Shown in pieces: positions 1 to 10,353 of a stretch of DNA of 64,000 nt (positions within the stretch are counted from its first letter, which is position 1; the number at the start of each line of letters is the position of its first letter). Source of the stretch: Prosopocoilus inquinatus. Taxonomy: Eukaryota > Arthropoda > Insecta > Coleoptera > Lucanidae. The position numbers and the translations under genes are program-made. Location: positions 19,431,001-19,495,000 of the forward strand of contig CM069877.1 of the NCBI GenBank assembly GCA_036172665.1, given 5' to 3'. Below the pieces are notes generated by a model. That model saw only the letters and a list, made by a program, of their open reading frames with translations, did not search any database and was not told where the DNA came from.

Positions 1-489
1 ATCCTGTTGAAAGTAAATGTTTTCCAAACTCACATCCGCCAGTGAAAAATTTTCTAACATTTGCAAATAACTGAACTGATTCAAACTTTCTTCCAGAAAA
101 ATAAGGGCTAATAATTTTGTCATTTCCCATAACTTTAAATAGAGGTATTAATTATCAACAAGAGCTTAAGGAATAAGTTTCATTAAACATTTTGACAGAT
201 CAGGATAATGCGATAATTCTGAATGTATCTTGAACTTAGACAAATTTTTGAGAGGAAGCATATTTTCTGTATTTAAAGCCATAAAAAAGGCAGTTCATGA
301 ACTTTTCTATCATTTTTGTAGGTTTTAATGCAAGCAAAAGTTTTTATAAAGAATAACTTTTTTTCCTAAAACGTAAAAAAAGTGTTTCCTCTATTGCAGA
401 AAATCCGTGGATACAGTGTAGAAGAAATCTGGCAACGTTTCTTGAAATTTTCTCATTATCTGTTAGCTTTGCCTTAAACAATTATTTAC
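1..489. other. AT-rich sequence, no gene seen
   Basis: No open reading frame of interest or recognisable element. The stretch near 420-470 contains the phrase CTGGCAACGTT, which recurs near 1030, 1510 and 1670, so it may belong to the same diverged repeat as the tandem copies at 1288-1627. Confidence 0.5.
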
Positions 490-502
490 GCTCTTCTCTA
501 TG

Positions 503-715
503 AACAATTAAAATAGCGACATCTTACTATCGCTTTTTGTTCATCATTCTTACATCGCATTTGCGAATAAATTGGGCAAGTCGTCTTTGGTCTGCAGTGG
601 GAATGTCGAGCTACGTCTCTGCTGAAGAAGCCCCAAGCAGGGCTGAAACAGCTGTCCAGAGGCTGCTCGAGGTTCTCACTGCAATCAAAAACGATTTGCA
701 CAAAAAATTTTTCTA
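503..715 (+). mobile_element. Retrozyme-like repeat, copy 1 (partial monomer)
   Basis: A 213-bp insertion flanked by a perfect 13-bp direct repeat, GCTCTTCTCTATG, at 490-502 and 716-728. It matches the 312-bp monomer seen at 28295-28606 but lacks the internal part containing the GCAAGGCGGCC motif. It carries a full hammerhead fold at 615-663. The duplication shows a single integration event of a fragment, as expected for target-primed reverse transcription. The open frames across it are chance frames through a structured repeat, not proteins. Confidence 0.85.
615..663 (+). ncRNA. Type I hammerhead ribozyme motif
   Basis: Core CTGAAGA at 622-628 and GAA at 645-647. Stem II is AGCCC (629-633) with GGGCT (640-644) and a 6-nt loop. 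Stem III is the self-complementary ACAGCTGT (648-655). C656 is the residue 5' of the predicted cleavage (656/657). Stem I pairs 657-663 with 621-615, seven pairs including one G-T wobble. All invariant core bases of the hammerhead family are present; the 10.1-11.1 pair is A-T rather than the usual G-C. The short palindromic stem III suggests activity as a dimer, as known for other minimal type I hammerheads. Confidence 0.8.
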
Positions 716-818
716 GCTCTTCTCTATGTTTGTATTAGTGTTCAATTGATGAAGAACTCAGTATCAGAAAAGAATCTGACAACTTTGCTGTATTTTATTT
801 TCACATTCAACGACGGTG

Positions 819-942
819 TATGTTGTATCATTTACGTTTTACGTTAAACATAACGTGCTGTTATCGATGATGTCACATAGGAGTTTGAACATGAACTCGG
901 TTGATAACGTCACATTAAGTTTAACGTAAATGATACAACATA
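819..942. repeat. Short palindromic MITE-like repeat
   Basis: The ends TATGTTGTATCATTTACG (from 819) and CGTAAATGATACAACATA (to 942) are exact reverse complements, and the pairing continues inward with small gaps. No coding capacity. Probably a foldback MITE; no target duplication was recognised. Confidence 0.65.
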
Positions 943-1287
943 AGAGTGATTATCGCGATCGCTTAACCACCACAGTTTGACAGTTTGTTTGCATATAATG
1001 CTGAGTTTAAATCTAAGACTCGGAAAGAATCTGGCAACGTCGTGCCATTTTTTCTCATTTTCAGTAAACTTCTAGTTCTAGTTGATTTGATAACGGTGTC
1101 TTACACAAAAATCGAAAAACTATATGGGCAACATTGCATTTTTCCTATTTTCAAAGTGACAAACAGAAAGTGAAATTTAACAGCTTGTTTTCAAATTCGG
1201 AGAACACAATGTTGCACTATATTAAAGTATCAAATTTGATTTTATAAATTCAGATAAAACCTCATAGCGTAGTAATATCTCAAAGAG

Positions 1288-1627
1288 TGAAGTTTGTGTC
1301 ATTTTATGGATTCAGAGAAAACCTGACAATGTTGCAACATCTCCAGTTTGACAATTTTTTTTCTATAATTCATAGATAACTTGACAACATTGTACTAATC
1401 TTCTTTGTTACCTACGATGATTCTGGCAAAAATTCGAACACCTTCCAAATAACGTTGGTTGGGTGAAGCATGAAGTTTGTGACATTTTATGGATTCAGAG
1501 AAAACCTGACAACGTTGCAACATCTCAATAAGTGGAGTTTGACAGTTTTTTTTTTTATAATTCAGAGACAACTTGACAATATTGTATTAATCTTCTTTAT
1601 TACCTACGATAATTCTGGCAAAAATTC
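1288..1627. repeat. Tandem pair of a ~180-bp unit
   Basis: The segments starting GAAGTTTGTGTCATTTTATG (about 1288) and GAAGTTTGTGACATTTTATG (about 1470) share a long run of near-identical sequence: gattcagagaaaacctgaca, then a T-rich tract, then acctacgat and attctggcaaaaattc. Two copies, offset about 180 bp. Shorter diverged pieces occur at about 420, 765 and 1024. Confidence 0.7.
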
Positions 1628-1746
1628 TCAAACTTCCAAAATAAGGTTGTTGTTCGTTGCTCAAATTTGGCCGATGTGGCAACGTTCTCTTAACTAAAAA
1701 TTCTCATTTTTATCTTATTGGCCCTTTTTGAAAATGTTTAATAGAT

Positions 1747-1906
1747 CTGAGAAAAATTTTGTGCAAATCGTTTTTGATTGCAGTGAGAACCTCGAGCAGC
1801 CTCTGGACAGCTGTTTCAGCCCTGTTTGGGGCTTCTTCAGCAGAAACGCAGCTCGACATTCCCACTGCAGACCAAAAACGACTTGCCCAATTTATTCGCA
1901 ATTGCG
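1747..1906 (-). mobile_element. Retrozyme-like repeat, copy 2 (partial monomer)
   Basis: A 160-bp minus-strand fragment of the same 312-bp monomer, bounded by a perfect 13-bp target duplication ATGTTTAATAGAT at 1734-1746 and 1907-1919. It spans the ribozyme and short flanks only. Its duplication has the same length as those of the copies at 503-715 and 27652-28666. Confidence 0.85.
1799..1847 (-). ncRNA. Type I hammerhead ribozyme motif
   Basis: Read on the minus strand, the order is stem I strand GTTTCTG, core CTGAAGA, stem II AGCCC/GGGCT with a 6-nt loop, GAA, palindrome ACAGCTGT, C, and stem I partner CAGAGGC. Stem I has seven pairs with two wobbles. The loop differs by one base from the copy at 615-663, so the paired parts are better conserved than the loop in this pair. 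Confidence 0.75.
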
Positions 1907-1919
1907 ATGTTTAATAGAT

Positions 1920-3542
1920 AGTTCAGATAACAGCAACAATATCTGATAGTGCTGCATAACTACTTTTTTGCTGCGAGAATAGGACTAATTTGGCAACTCT
2001 GTTTTTTTTTTTACTGTACGATCTCTCAAACAGTAAAGTTTCGTGGAAGTGTGGTGAATCTCAGAGGAAGAAATGTGGCAACAATTTTTCTTTGTTTGGT
2101 GTTGCGGAAGCTCGTTTGGTGACGCTGTTTTAGATAAAAATTCAAAAAGCTGGGTCACTGCGCGTAATGAATTACTTCCCAAATTTTCTCAAAACGTTCC
2201 CTCAAACGTTTGTTTTTAGAATTTAGTCAAACTACGTAACATCAGGTTTTCCAACGAGAAGTTTATGTTTGAAAATTTTGAAGTTGTTTCTCGTTGTGAA
2301 ATCTCGCTTAGGAATTTCCTCCTCCTCCTCCTCCTCCAAAGATTTTAACGACACTTTTTTACTACTATCTACATCCCATCCCACGTAAAATTCGAACATA
2401 TCTTTTTACCCGCCGGTTTTCAACAGCAGCATCAGCAAGCAGCAACGTCAACGACAAGCCTTTTGCTCACGAAAAACAAAAGAACTCCGAAGCAGGGTTA
2501 GTTCAGTTATTCTGAGGCGCGAGAGAAAAATGGGATGCTTTTCGTTTATCATTGCGCACCCGCATTATTATTACTACATACTACATTGTTGCTTAGTTGT
2601 GAAATAATGAAACTAATGATAAGGTTATTATAATAATAATATGCAAGATTAGAAACGCAAGAAAAACGATGTACATGTTTTCCAAATATCAGTAAATGTA
2701 ACATTCATAATTGAGATTGTTTCTCTCATTGTATGTTTGTTTCTCTGTGATGTGAACATGAAAAATAAATTTTACCCATTTCGATGTAGACCTTTTATTT
2801 TTATTACCTGCCCCGGAACCCGCCAATTTAACGAAACGCCGATGAAAAACTGAGAAGCATCTGGTAAGTCGACCGCAGCCACAAACGATAGACAAGAAAA
2901 TAAAAACTTACTTAGACAACGCGCTTTTACAATACTTAGAACTTGTAAGAAATTAAAAAGCAAAAATTAAGTAAACGGAAAAGCTTGTCGGAAAGTGTAA
3001 CAAAAGGAGCGCTTAGCGCGTTTCGGTCCAAACCAGATAACAAAGAAAGTGCCTGCGCCAATCCCTAACTTACCGTTTTACAGAAACCAGGTTGGTCGTA
3101 CCCTGGAAGACTAAGTTGTGGAGAGGAGTTGCGTAGCGATGCCCACTCAGTAGAGACGGCGTGGGAAAACTCTAAAGGAGTTACGGAAAAGGTAAAGGAA
3201 TAGTATCGAAAATGCAAAGCCGGGAAAGTGTATCTTTGTTCGTTCTCGAAAAGTACTTACAACTCCCCAGGACTTTTTCGCTTCTTCGTTGGTATATCCC
3301 CGATTATTGAGCATTAAGGGAAGCAGTGAGTAAGGGGAACCGAATAGAAAGAGAAACAGAAAAATTTCCGGACCCCAAGTGGTAGAAAGAAAAAGAAATA
3401 ACTTTCTTACTTGTAAATTCTCCGGTAAAGGAAGAGTGCGAGGCAACAATGAAAACAAGTCGGGACGGCAATACCTTCCTCTCCTTTTTTTGTTCTTAAT
3501 GGAGACTAGAAGGGGGAAACACTTCACCCGGTTTTCTCGCAT
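1920..3542. other. No gene seen; short (TCC)n microsatellite
   Basis: A run of TCC triplets lies at about 2319-2337. The minus-strand open frame 3147-3560 (137 codons) is low-complexity, matches no family I know, and overlaps a repeat end; I do not call it a gene. Nothing else is supported. Confidence 0.5.
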
Positions 3543-4822
3543 ATTAAGGAGTTCGCCCATTAGACCTGACCGTAATAGGACCGTATCCGGACCGACACAG
3601 TCAAAAAATGCCCGTATCGTATCCGACAGGCTTCAGACCGTGCCGGGCCCGGCCAGACAAATTTGCCGGCGACGAAATTCTCCGAACCGGTGCCTAGCAA
3701 CGACATGCCATTTGATTACATACGGCATCGGCAGCCCAAATCAGTGTCAAATTTATTTTAGAAAGGGCGACCAAATTTTTCAACAAATAAATGCATTACG
3801 TGAACATGCACATTGAAGGGTGAAATAGAATATGAGTTCTCTAGTTAGTAGTTATTTAGAAACTTAAGAAAATAACGACAGTGTTGTATTTATCTTAATT
3901 TTTCTTAATAAATGCCAAGAAGCTTCTAGAGTTTGTTCATTCACAAGAAGTTTTTCATTATCTTTTAAAAAGTTGTAGATAGCTGCGCCACATGTAATTT
4001 TTCTTAATACATAAGGTATGATAGAGCAATAAATTGTTTCTAACTTCTTGAATATAGAATAATACTGAACAGCAATGTTTTGCCGAATGCTGGATAACTG
4101 CTGGTCAAACATGTTTGCGGGTTCATTGCTTACATTTCCGGACGATTCAGCGCAATGTTGGATATATAGCCATTCTAGTTTTAGCCGAAAATCAGCTTTT
4201 GGCTGTAAAATGAAGAATTTTATTTTTAAAACTTATTTATTAACAACATATATACATAATACATAGCAACGGTTTGACATAATTTTAGGAACTTTATACG
4301 AACTATGGAGTATGAAAAGTTAATAGAATGTGTTCGTAAATATATATTTATGTGATCGAATTGGTTAAATAGTTATTATATTTTATCTTTTTTATATATG
4401 TTTTGGTATTTATTAAGAAAAATTAAGATAGATACAACACTGTCGTTATTTTCTTAAGTTTCTAAATAACTACTAACCAGTACTAACTAGAGAACTCATG
4501 TTCTATTTCACCCTTCAATGTGCATAATGCACTTATTTGTTGAAAAATCTGGTCGCCCTTTCTAAAATAAATTTGACACTGATTTGGGCTGCCGATGCCG
4601 AATGTAATCAAATGGCATGTCGTTGCTAAGCACCGGTTCGGAGAATTTCGTCGCCGGCAAATTTGTCTGGCCGGGCCCGGCACGGTCTGAAGCCTGTCGG
4701 AGCCGATACGGGCTAGTGGACGTTACCCCATTTAAATATATGGAAGGAATGTTTTTTTTTGACTGTGTCGGTCCGGATACGGTCCTATTACGGTCAGGTC
4801 TATTGGGCGAACTCCTTTAAGC
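3543..4822. mobile_element. Foldback element with ~400-bp inverted arms
   Basis: The left end (TTAAGGAGTTCGCCCATTAG, from 3545) and right end (CTATTGGGCGAACTCCTTTA, to 4819) are inverted. Complementarity continues inward to about 3913 and 4404, including the GC-rich block GCCGGGCCCGGCCAGACAAA. The centre (3914-4403) is unique and non-coding. Both ends abut a TTAA or TTTAA, so a TTAA-targeting (piggyBac-type) mobiliser is possible but unproven. Non-autonomous. Confidence 0.8.
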
Positions 4823-5835
4823 ATGCCCTCTTTTTTCTCGTTAAAGTAGGCGTGTTAGGGTGACCTTTTTGTTGGTATCATCACGTGGACACTTAAATGA
4901 CCAAGGTCAAACTTTCATGAAACTTTACTAAAAGTTTCTTCATTTTGAAGAGACGGTAGCATGGTCGATTTTTCGAAGTGGCGGGTAGGAATCACCCCTA
5001 CCGGTGCACTTTTCCTTTGTTTCCTTGTTTGTTTGTGCGTGTCAAACGGCGTTTAAATATTATCTCTCGTTTGACTTAATAGCAATATTAAAGAAAAGTT
5101 GGTAAGTACTCACTTTATTAATCGAAAATTCATAATAAGTAATGTTGATTAGTATTTTGAATGTCGGAGAACAGCGTAAAGTAAGCCCGAGGCCCGAAGG
5201 ACCCACTCATAAGACGCTAAAAGGCCAAAATCGTCGTTCACGTCCGAAATGCAAATAAGATTTTTGTAAAATATTTTAAATCCACACTGAGAAAAATGTT
5301 CATTGCTCTTTATGAAAATTTCCTTAAACACTATGAAAAAATCCTATAAAATATGGGACAAAACAAGTGTTTTTTAATAGTAAACAAAAGTTTTTTCTAA
5401 ATTACTTTATTTGGTATTATGGAAATGTACTTATATTCACAAGAAGATAGAGATTTGGATAAATTGTTTGAATACCTTAATGCTTAAAAGAGTTTTTCAT
5501 ATACATTGATGAGCTTATTCATTGTGAATAAGAAATGTGGAATTTATACCGAGTATAAAAGTATCCAACCAAAGAAAATTGTAATTTGTGGTAAGTAGAC
5601 ATAATGTCGTATGTATGTAAGAGACTTATTACTATGAAAAGTTAATACTCTGTAACTTACAGTTTGTTCGTTTATAGGTAATTATCAAATATTTTGTAGG
5701 TACGAAACGCGACAAACTGTAAATATAAGCCTGTTCTTTTATAGGTAATTATTGAATGCTTTGGTGGTATGAAACATGTGCATCTACTGTTAATTAGCTT
5801 CAATTTAGACGTATGCAGCTAGTTCTCGACTCTTC
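4823..5835. other. No gene seen
   Basis: AT-rich sequence without a supported reading frame. Around 5640-5770 there are two similar stretches containing a-ttataggtaattat, suggesting a short local duplication. Confidence 0.45.
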
Positions 5836-5910
5836 CAGGCGAAAAAATGGTGCAATTTGTGATTTTGTTTTCATAAATACCTCACATTAAGTATTCATAT
5901 TATTTTGTTG

Positions 5911-6545
5911 GAGCGTTTTCATTTAGTTTGGACATTTCGGATTTAGAGCTTTTATATGCAACACACTGAGTTCTATTATGAAGATAGCTATAAAACCAGT
6001 CCCAAGTTGTACCTCTAATGCCATATGCATCTAATTTTTCTAATAATGTGTTATGATTTACCAAATCAAATGCTTTGCTGAGATCCAAAAAGAGGCCTAG
6101 GCAAGTTTCACCTTTATCCATGTACAAATACAACTCGTCCAAAAATGTTAAGATTGCAGATGTAGTGCAGCGCCCTTTACGAAAACCAAATTGATTAATG
6201 TTCAATAAATTCTGCTTTTCAAGAAAGAATAATAGTTTTTTGCTAACAATTTTTTCGATTATTTTAGAAAATGAGCTTAACAAAGAAATCGGTCTGTAGT
6301 TTTCAATTAACAGTTTGGATCCCTTTTATATATAAGTTTAATTTCTGCTATCTTGAGTTTTTCTGGAAATACTCCCTGACTAAATGAGTTATTTACTATC
6401 ATAGTAAGTGGTGTTACAATTTCTGATATGCAATGTTTTAAAATAAATGAGCTTATGTTATCATATCCTGCACTAAAAGTTAATTTAAGTGAAGATACAA
6501 CTTTCAGAATGTCTTCTTCAATTACTGGACTAAGAAAAAATGAAG
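5911..6545 (-). pseudogene. LINE reverse transcriptase, inverted N-terminal part
   Basis: Minus-strand frames encode the fingers and palm start of a jockey-clade reverse transcriptase: SPVIEEDILKVVSSLKL and SAGYDNISSFILK, then after a frameshift near 6305 LLSSFSKIIEKIVSKK, FGFRKGRCTTSAI and LFLDLSKAFDLVNH. The last contains the first catalytic Asp (motif A, D in LDLSKAFD). The frameshift and lack of continuity with the plus-strand half make it non-functional. Confidence 0.85.
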
Positions 6546-7471
6546 AAATATTTTTAGGTATCCCACAGGGATCTGTTTTAGGACCTCTTTTGTACATATT
6601 ATACATAAATGACTTCCCTCTTACTAATGCTACAATTTTCGCCGACGACACGTCTCTATTGATTCATGGTAACGATACTAACCATGCTTTTTCAAAAGCA
6701 AAATCTGATTTAATGCTTACTGGAACATATTATGCTACAAATGATTTAATTCTTAATACTAATAAATCTTTTTACATTAATTTTACTGTAACAAAAGAAC
6801 CTGATCATAGTTTACTCATCCGTTATCAAAATAATACTATTAAACGAAGCGACGATACCAAATTTTTGGGTATTGTCGTCGATAGCAAATGTAAGTGGAA
6901 AAAACACATTGATACTTTATGTAACAAGTTAGCCTCAATTTGCTTTACACTGAAGCATCTGAGAAGGTCTGTAAATGCCGATGTATTGAGAATGTATTAC
7001 TTTTCAAAATTTCATTCTTTGATTTCTTATGCCACAATTGTTTGGGGATCAAGTAGCGAATTTGAACGCGTTTTAATATTACAAAAGAGAGCGCTACGTT
7101 TCATGGAAGAAGTAAATTTTCGAACAAGTTGCCGAAATATTTTTAGAAAATGGAAAATAATGACAGTGACAGGAATTTTAATTTTTCAGTTGATAAATTA
7201 TACGAAAGAAAATGCACTTCGGTGGGAAACACTAAATTCATACCATAATTATAATACTCGAAATGGTTTTTCGCTAGAAATCCCCCGTCACAAATTAACA
7301 TTTTACAGAAAATCACCAAAGTACCTAGCAATTACTAGTTACAATAAAATTCCACAAAGTTTTAAGAACTTAGGTGATAGAGCATTTAGAACAAAACTAA
7401 CTAATTTATTAATTCAAAAGTTCTATTATACTTTTGGTGAGTTCTTGAATGACAATTCATTTCCTGAGTAA
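6540..7471 (+). pseudogene. LINE reverse transcriptase, C-terminal part
   Basis: A single open frame continues from GIPQGSVLGPLL (motif B) through IFADDTSLL (motif C, the catalytic Asp pair) and FLGIVVDSKCKWKKHI to the thumb and C-terminal region typical of jockey/CR1 LINEs, ending at a stop at 7471. The open frame of about 310 residues suggests a fairly young insertion. The upstream half lies on the other strand, so no intact enzyme is made. Confidence 0.88.
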
Positions 7472-7948
7472 CTTGCAATTTCTGTGATATTTTGTCTTTT
7501 ACATCTAATCAATAACATTTTACAATTGTTAAGTAATTTTATTTTAAAGTGTTGTCTTGTCAAATATTACACCATCCAAATGTATTATGACGTGTCCAAT
7601 ATCATATTGTATGATCTACTGGATGTGAATAAATATTATTATATTATTATATTATTAATATGAAAATACTATGTACACTGAAGATACTTTTACCTGCGTA
7701 CAAATTTAAAGTACACGTAAGAGATAATAATTAAAAACAATAATTTACAAAACAGATGGAACGGTTCTGTTTCTGATGTAAATTATTATGTTTAATTATA
7801 ATCTCTTAGGTGTACTTTAAATTTGTACGCAGGTAAACTATCTTCATTTTCACTTTCACATTAATGAAAACGCTCCAACAAAATAATATGAATACTTAAT
7901 GTGAGGTATTTATTAAAATAAAATCACAAATTGCCCATTTTTCGCCTG

Positions 7949-9764
7949 TAATGGTCGTTCTTTTAATTTATACAATATAGAAACCGATTTGATACATAAC
8001 ATAATGATCAAGGCAAGAGACTATTATTATTAGACGTTAATGACAAACACGTATTGATGGGATGAGGTCGTCGAGTTGTTGCAGTTTATGTCTCGCCTTC
8101 TTTAATTCAATAGTTTTCTCCTTTGTTTTGACAATAGCACGAATTGCTGTAAAACACACATTGGTTTCCATATTATGTAAATAAACTAAAGAAGACATTA
8201 GTAAACAAACTATTTCAAACTTAAAAATCTCACCGTTACCCATTTATGTATGTAAAAGCCGTTCACTTAGCTTCTCAGCTAATAAACCAGTGCGACATAT
8301 GAATATGATATTGTTGCAAATGAAACTATAAAATAGAAATAAAACAATATTTTTATATTTCACAGAAATTAATAACATAACAATAAATTCCTAAGAATTC
8401 AATATAGATTCTTAACAAAGTTAATACAAATTCGCAATAAATTTAACATAAATTGATAATAAATTTAACATAAATTCATATAGCGGACTTAGCAAAATCT
8501 AAAAATAAAAAAACAATCGTCTGAATGTTCAACGAATTTATAACATAATTTAAGCTGATGTTTGACTGCTAACGTATAACTTAGATTGATTCTTGATGAA
8601 ACACTATTTGAAAATAATTTTAATTCCCTGTGTTTCGAAAGTTTGATAGTATTCTTCCAATCCCCAATCTACGAGATTCTTGAAGTATTCAAACATTTTT
8701 TTAACTTGTAACTTAACTGCAATAATTAGAACACTTCCTTGCAATGCTGCGTAGGAAACTGAACTTTTGGGAACATGCGAAGATACAAATCGTAAAAAAC
8801 GTTGACTGTTAAATTAAACGTAAATTATAAAAAAATCCGAACACGAACGAAGGAGTCGCGCCCCATTTGGCGAAAAGCTTCTTTATTAAAGTTGTATTAG
8901 CTACAAAAGAACTTGCATTTTGTTTGTTAATATAAGAGAAAAATTATGTACTTGTGCACATAACACTTAATGTTTATAATATTACTTATTATATCGGGAG
9001 TATTTTCTGTAAAATAACTATCTATTCATTTTAATGCATATTGTTCCTAGTGTAAACGTTTATTTGTTACAATGGAAACTTTGCTGTAGGTAAACATATT
9101 AGTATATAACGATAAAGACTCCTACCAAACTTAAGCATTTATCTGTGCAAGATACACAATTAATTGTCTGCAGTTTACTAGTAATTTATCTATTAACAAA
9201 CTGAGACCAAATTAACAGATCATTTGGTCCATTTTTCTCAGTGCACCTTAAAGCTTTGAAAAACGCCCGCAAATTAATGCATAAATGGTCGGAATTTATT
9301 GCTCTTGAAAAGAATGTTGGGAACCATACAGTACAAGTTCGAAACACAGTTTTCCTAACCCAGAAAAAAATTAGTATTATTTGATAAATAGGTAAAAATT
9401 TGTGGAAATGATTGAATGAAATTGGAGGAGGGTATGACCCCACAAATCTACGTGGAGGTGGCACATGAGAGAACTACAACAGTACTAAAGATAATCTTAT
9501 ATGCGTCTTATATGCATAACACAAAGCTATGTATTATGCCGTTTAATGCTTTATGATAGTTCGATAGGAAAACAGGAATTTACGATTAAAAAAAACGGCA
9601 TTGAAATTCCTATGGTGCGTAATCAAAGTGGACACACGGTAGAATTTTCAGTATACCAAATTTAACGGACGTAACCAAAGGTTATCACAAATACGCAGTT
9701 AAGCTGAATGAACAACAAACAATGAACAATCAGAAGAGATTACGCCGCCGAATTAACACTCACG
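7949..9764. other. Long AT-rich interval, no gene seen
   Basis: A short local repeat of aatttaacataaatt lies around 8445-8480. Minus-strand frames at 8037-8243 and 9186-9464 match no family I recognise and have no supporting splice structure. This is upstream of the peptide gene and may hold its promoter, but I see no clear element. Confidence 0.45.
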
Positions 9765-10304
9765 ATGCGACTGCTCTGTGCATTCTTGCTGATTTTAGTT
9801 ATTGTTTCACGTATGTAATTTCATTTAATCAATTTATTTCCTTTAAAAACACTCAGAGTATTTCTTCCTTTAAAATAGTGTGCCAAGAATTTGCCTTGGG
9901 ACGTCATCTGCAGCGACTTAAAAGAAATTTGCAAGTGGAAGAAGAGGGACGATCCTGCCACGGGAGTTACTGTCAGAAATACAAGCCAGGTGATTATTAT
10001 TTTCATACCATACTATAGTGCTTTTACTGTTGGCAGTAATAAAAAATATAAATTAAGTGCCAGTTACACAGCTAGAGTGCACGAATGAAATCCGGCGTCA
10101 TTTCAATCATTTACCCTTACATCAACAATTTTTATTATTAGCAACAGGAAAAGAACGCAGTATAAATGTATAAATGCTTTTTATTTATCAATTATCGCGT
10201 TTTCAGATCGAGTTGCCCCCGGGACAAACGCCAAACGCTTTCATGCAGAAAATGTCGAGGAACCAAATACATCAAAAAGTTGCCACGGAAGTTACTGTCA
10301 GTAA
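9765..10304 (+). CDS. Candidate secreted peptide precursor with two SCHGSYCQ copies
   Basis: Three exons, 9765-9810, 9879-9989 and 10207-10304, give an in-frame 84-residue product. Introns of 68 and 217 bp have GT-AG ends (GTATGTAA donor; TTTTCAG acceptor). Residues 1-17 are a hydrophobic signal sequence (MRLLCAFLLILVIVS start). RLKR at about residues 29-32 and AKR near residue 62 are likely convertase sites. The two fragments they release each contain SCHGSYCQ, once internal and once at the C terminus. The two cysteines are four residues apart, as in cyclic peptides such as inotocin or CNMamide, but the sequence matches neither and has no amidation Gly. I do not recognise the family. Neuropeptide or other secreted ligand is inference from architecture; a host-defence peptide is an alternative. 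Confidence 0.6.
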
Positions 10305-10347
10305 TGAATTATTGACAGCTTTGAATTTCAATTAGCAGTTAACAGTT

Positions 10348-10353
10348 AATAAA
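10348..10353 (+). terminator. Polyadenylation signal of the peptide gene
   Basis: An AATAAA hexamer 44 bp after the stop codon at 10302-10304, in the expected place for a short 3' untranslated region. Confidence 0.45.

Larger units (their letters stand above)
5911..7650 (+). mobile_element. 5'-truncated jockey-like LINE with internal inversion
   Basis: The 5' half of the surviving reverse transcriptase region (5911 to about 6540) is on the minus strand, and the 3' half (about 6540-7650) is on the plus strand, ending in an ATT-rich tail near 7630-7660. The order inverted 5' segment, 3' segment, tail is the known product of twin priming during target-primed reverse transcription. There is no ORF1 or endonuclease, so the copy was truncated at integration. 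Confidence 0.85.
5836..7948. repeat. Palindromic MITE split by a LINE insertion
   Basis: The outer arms 5836-5910 and about 7863-7948 are inverted copies (CAGGCGAAAAAATGG at the left, CCATTTTTCGCCTG at the right). The left arm continues after the LINE at about 7655-7760 and pairs with 7775-7862, including ACCTGCGTACAAATTTAAAG and its reverse complement. Removing the LINE would leave a near-perfect palindrome of about 370 bp. No coding content of its own. Confidence 0.75.

Noticed and set aside
498..701. Open frames across the 312-bp repeat, seen in several copies with shared residues
   Set aside because: Frames exist on both strands, differ in length between copies and follow the ribozyme repeat exactly; conservation is of RNA structure, not protein.
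3147..3560. 137-codon minus-strand open frame
   Set aside because: Low-complexity Leu/Phe/Arg-rich translation, no known domain, overlaps the border of a foldback element.
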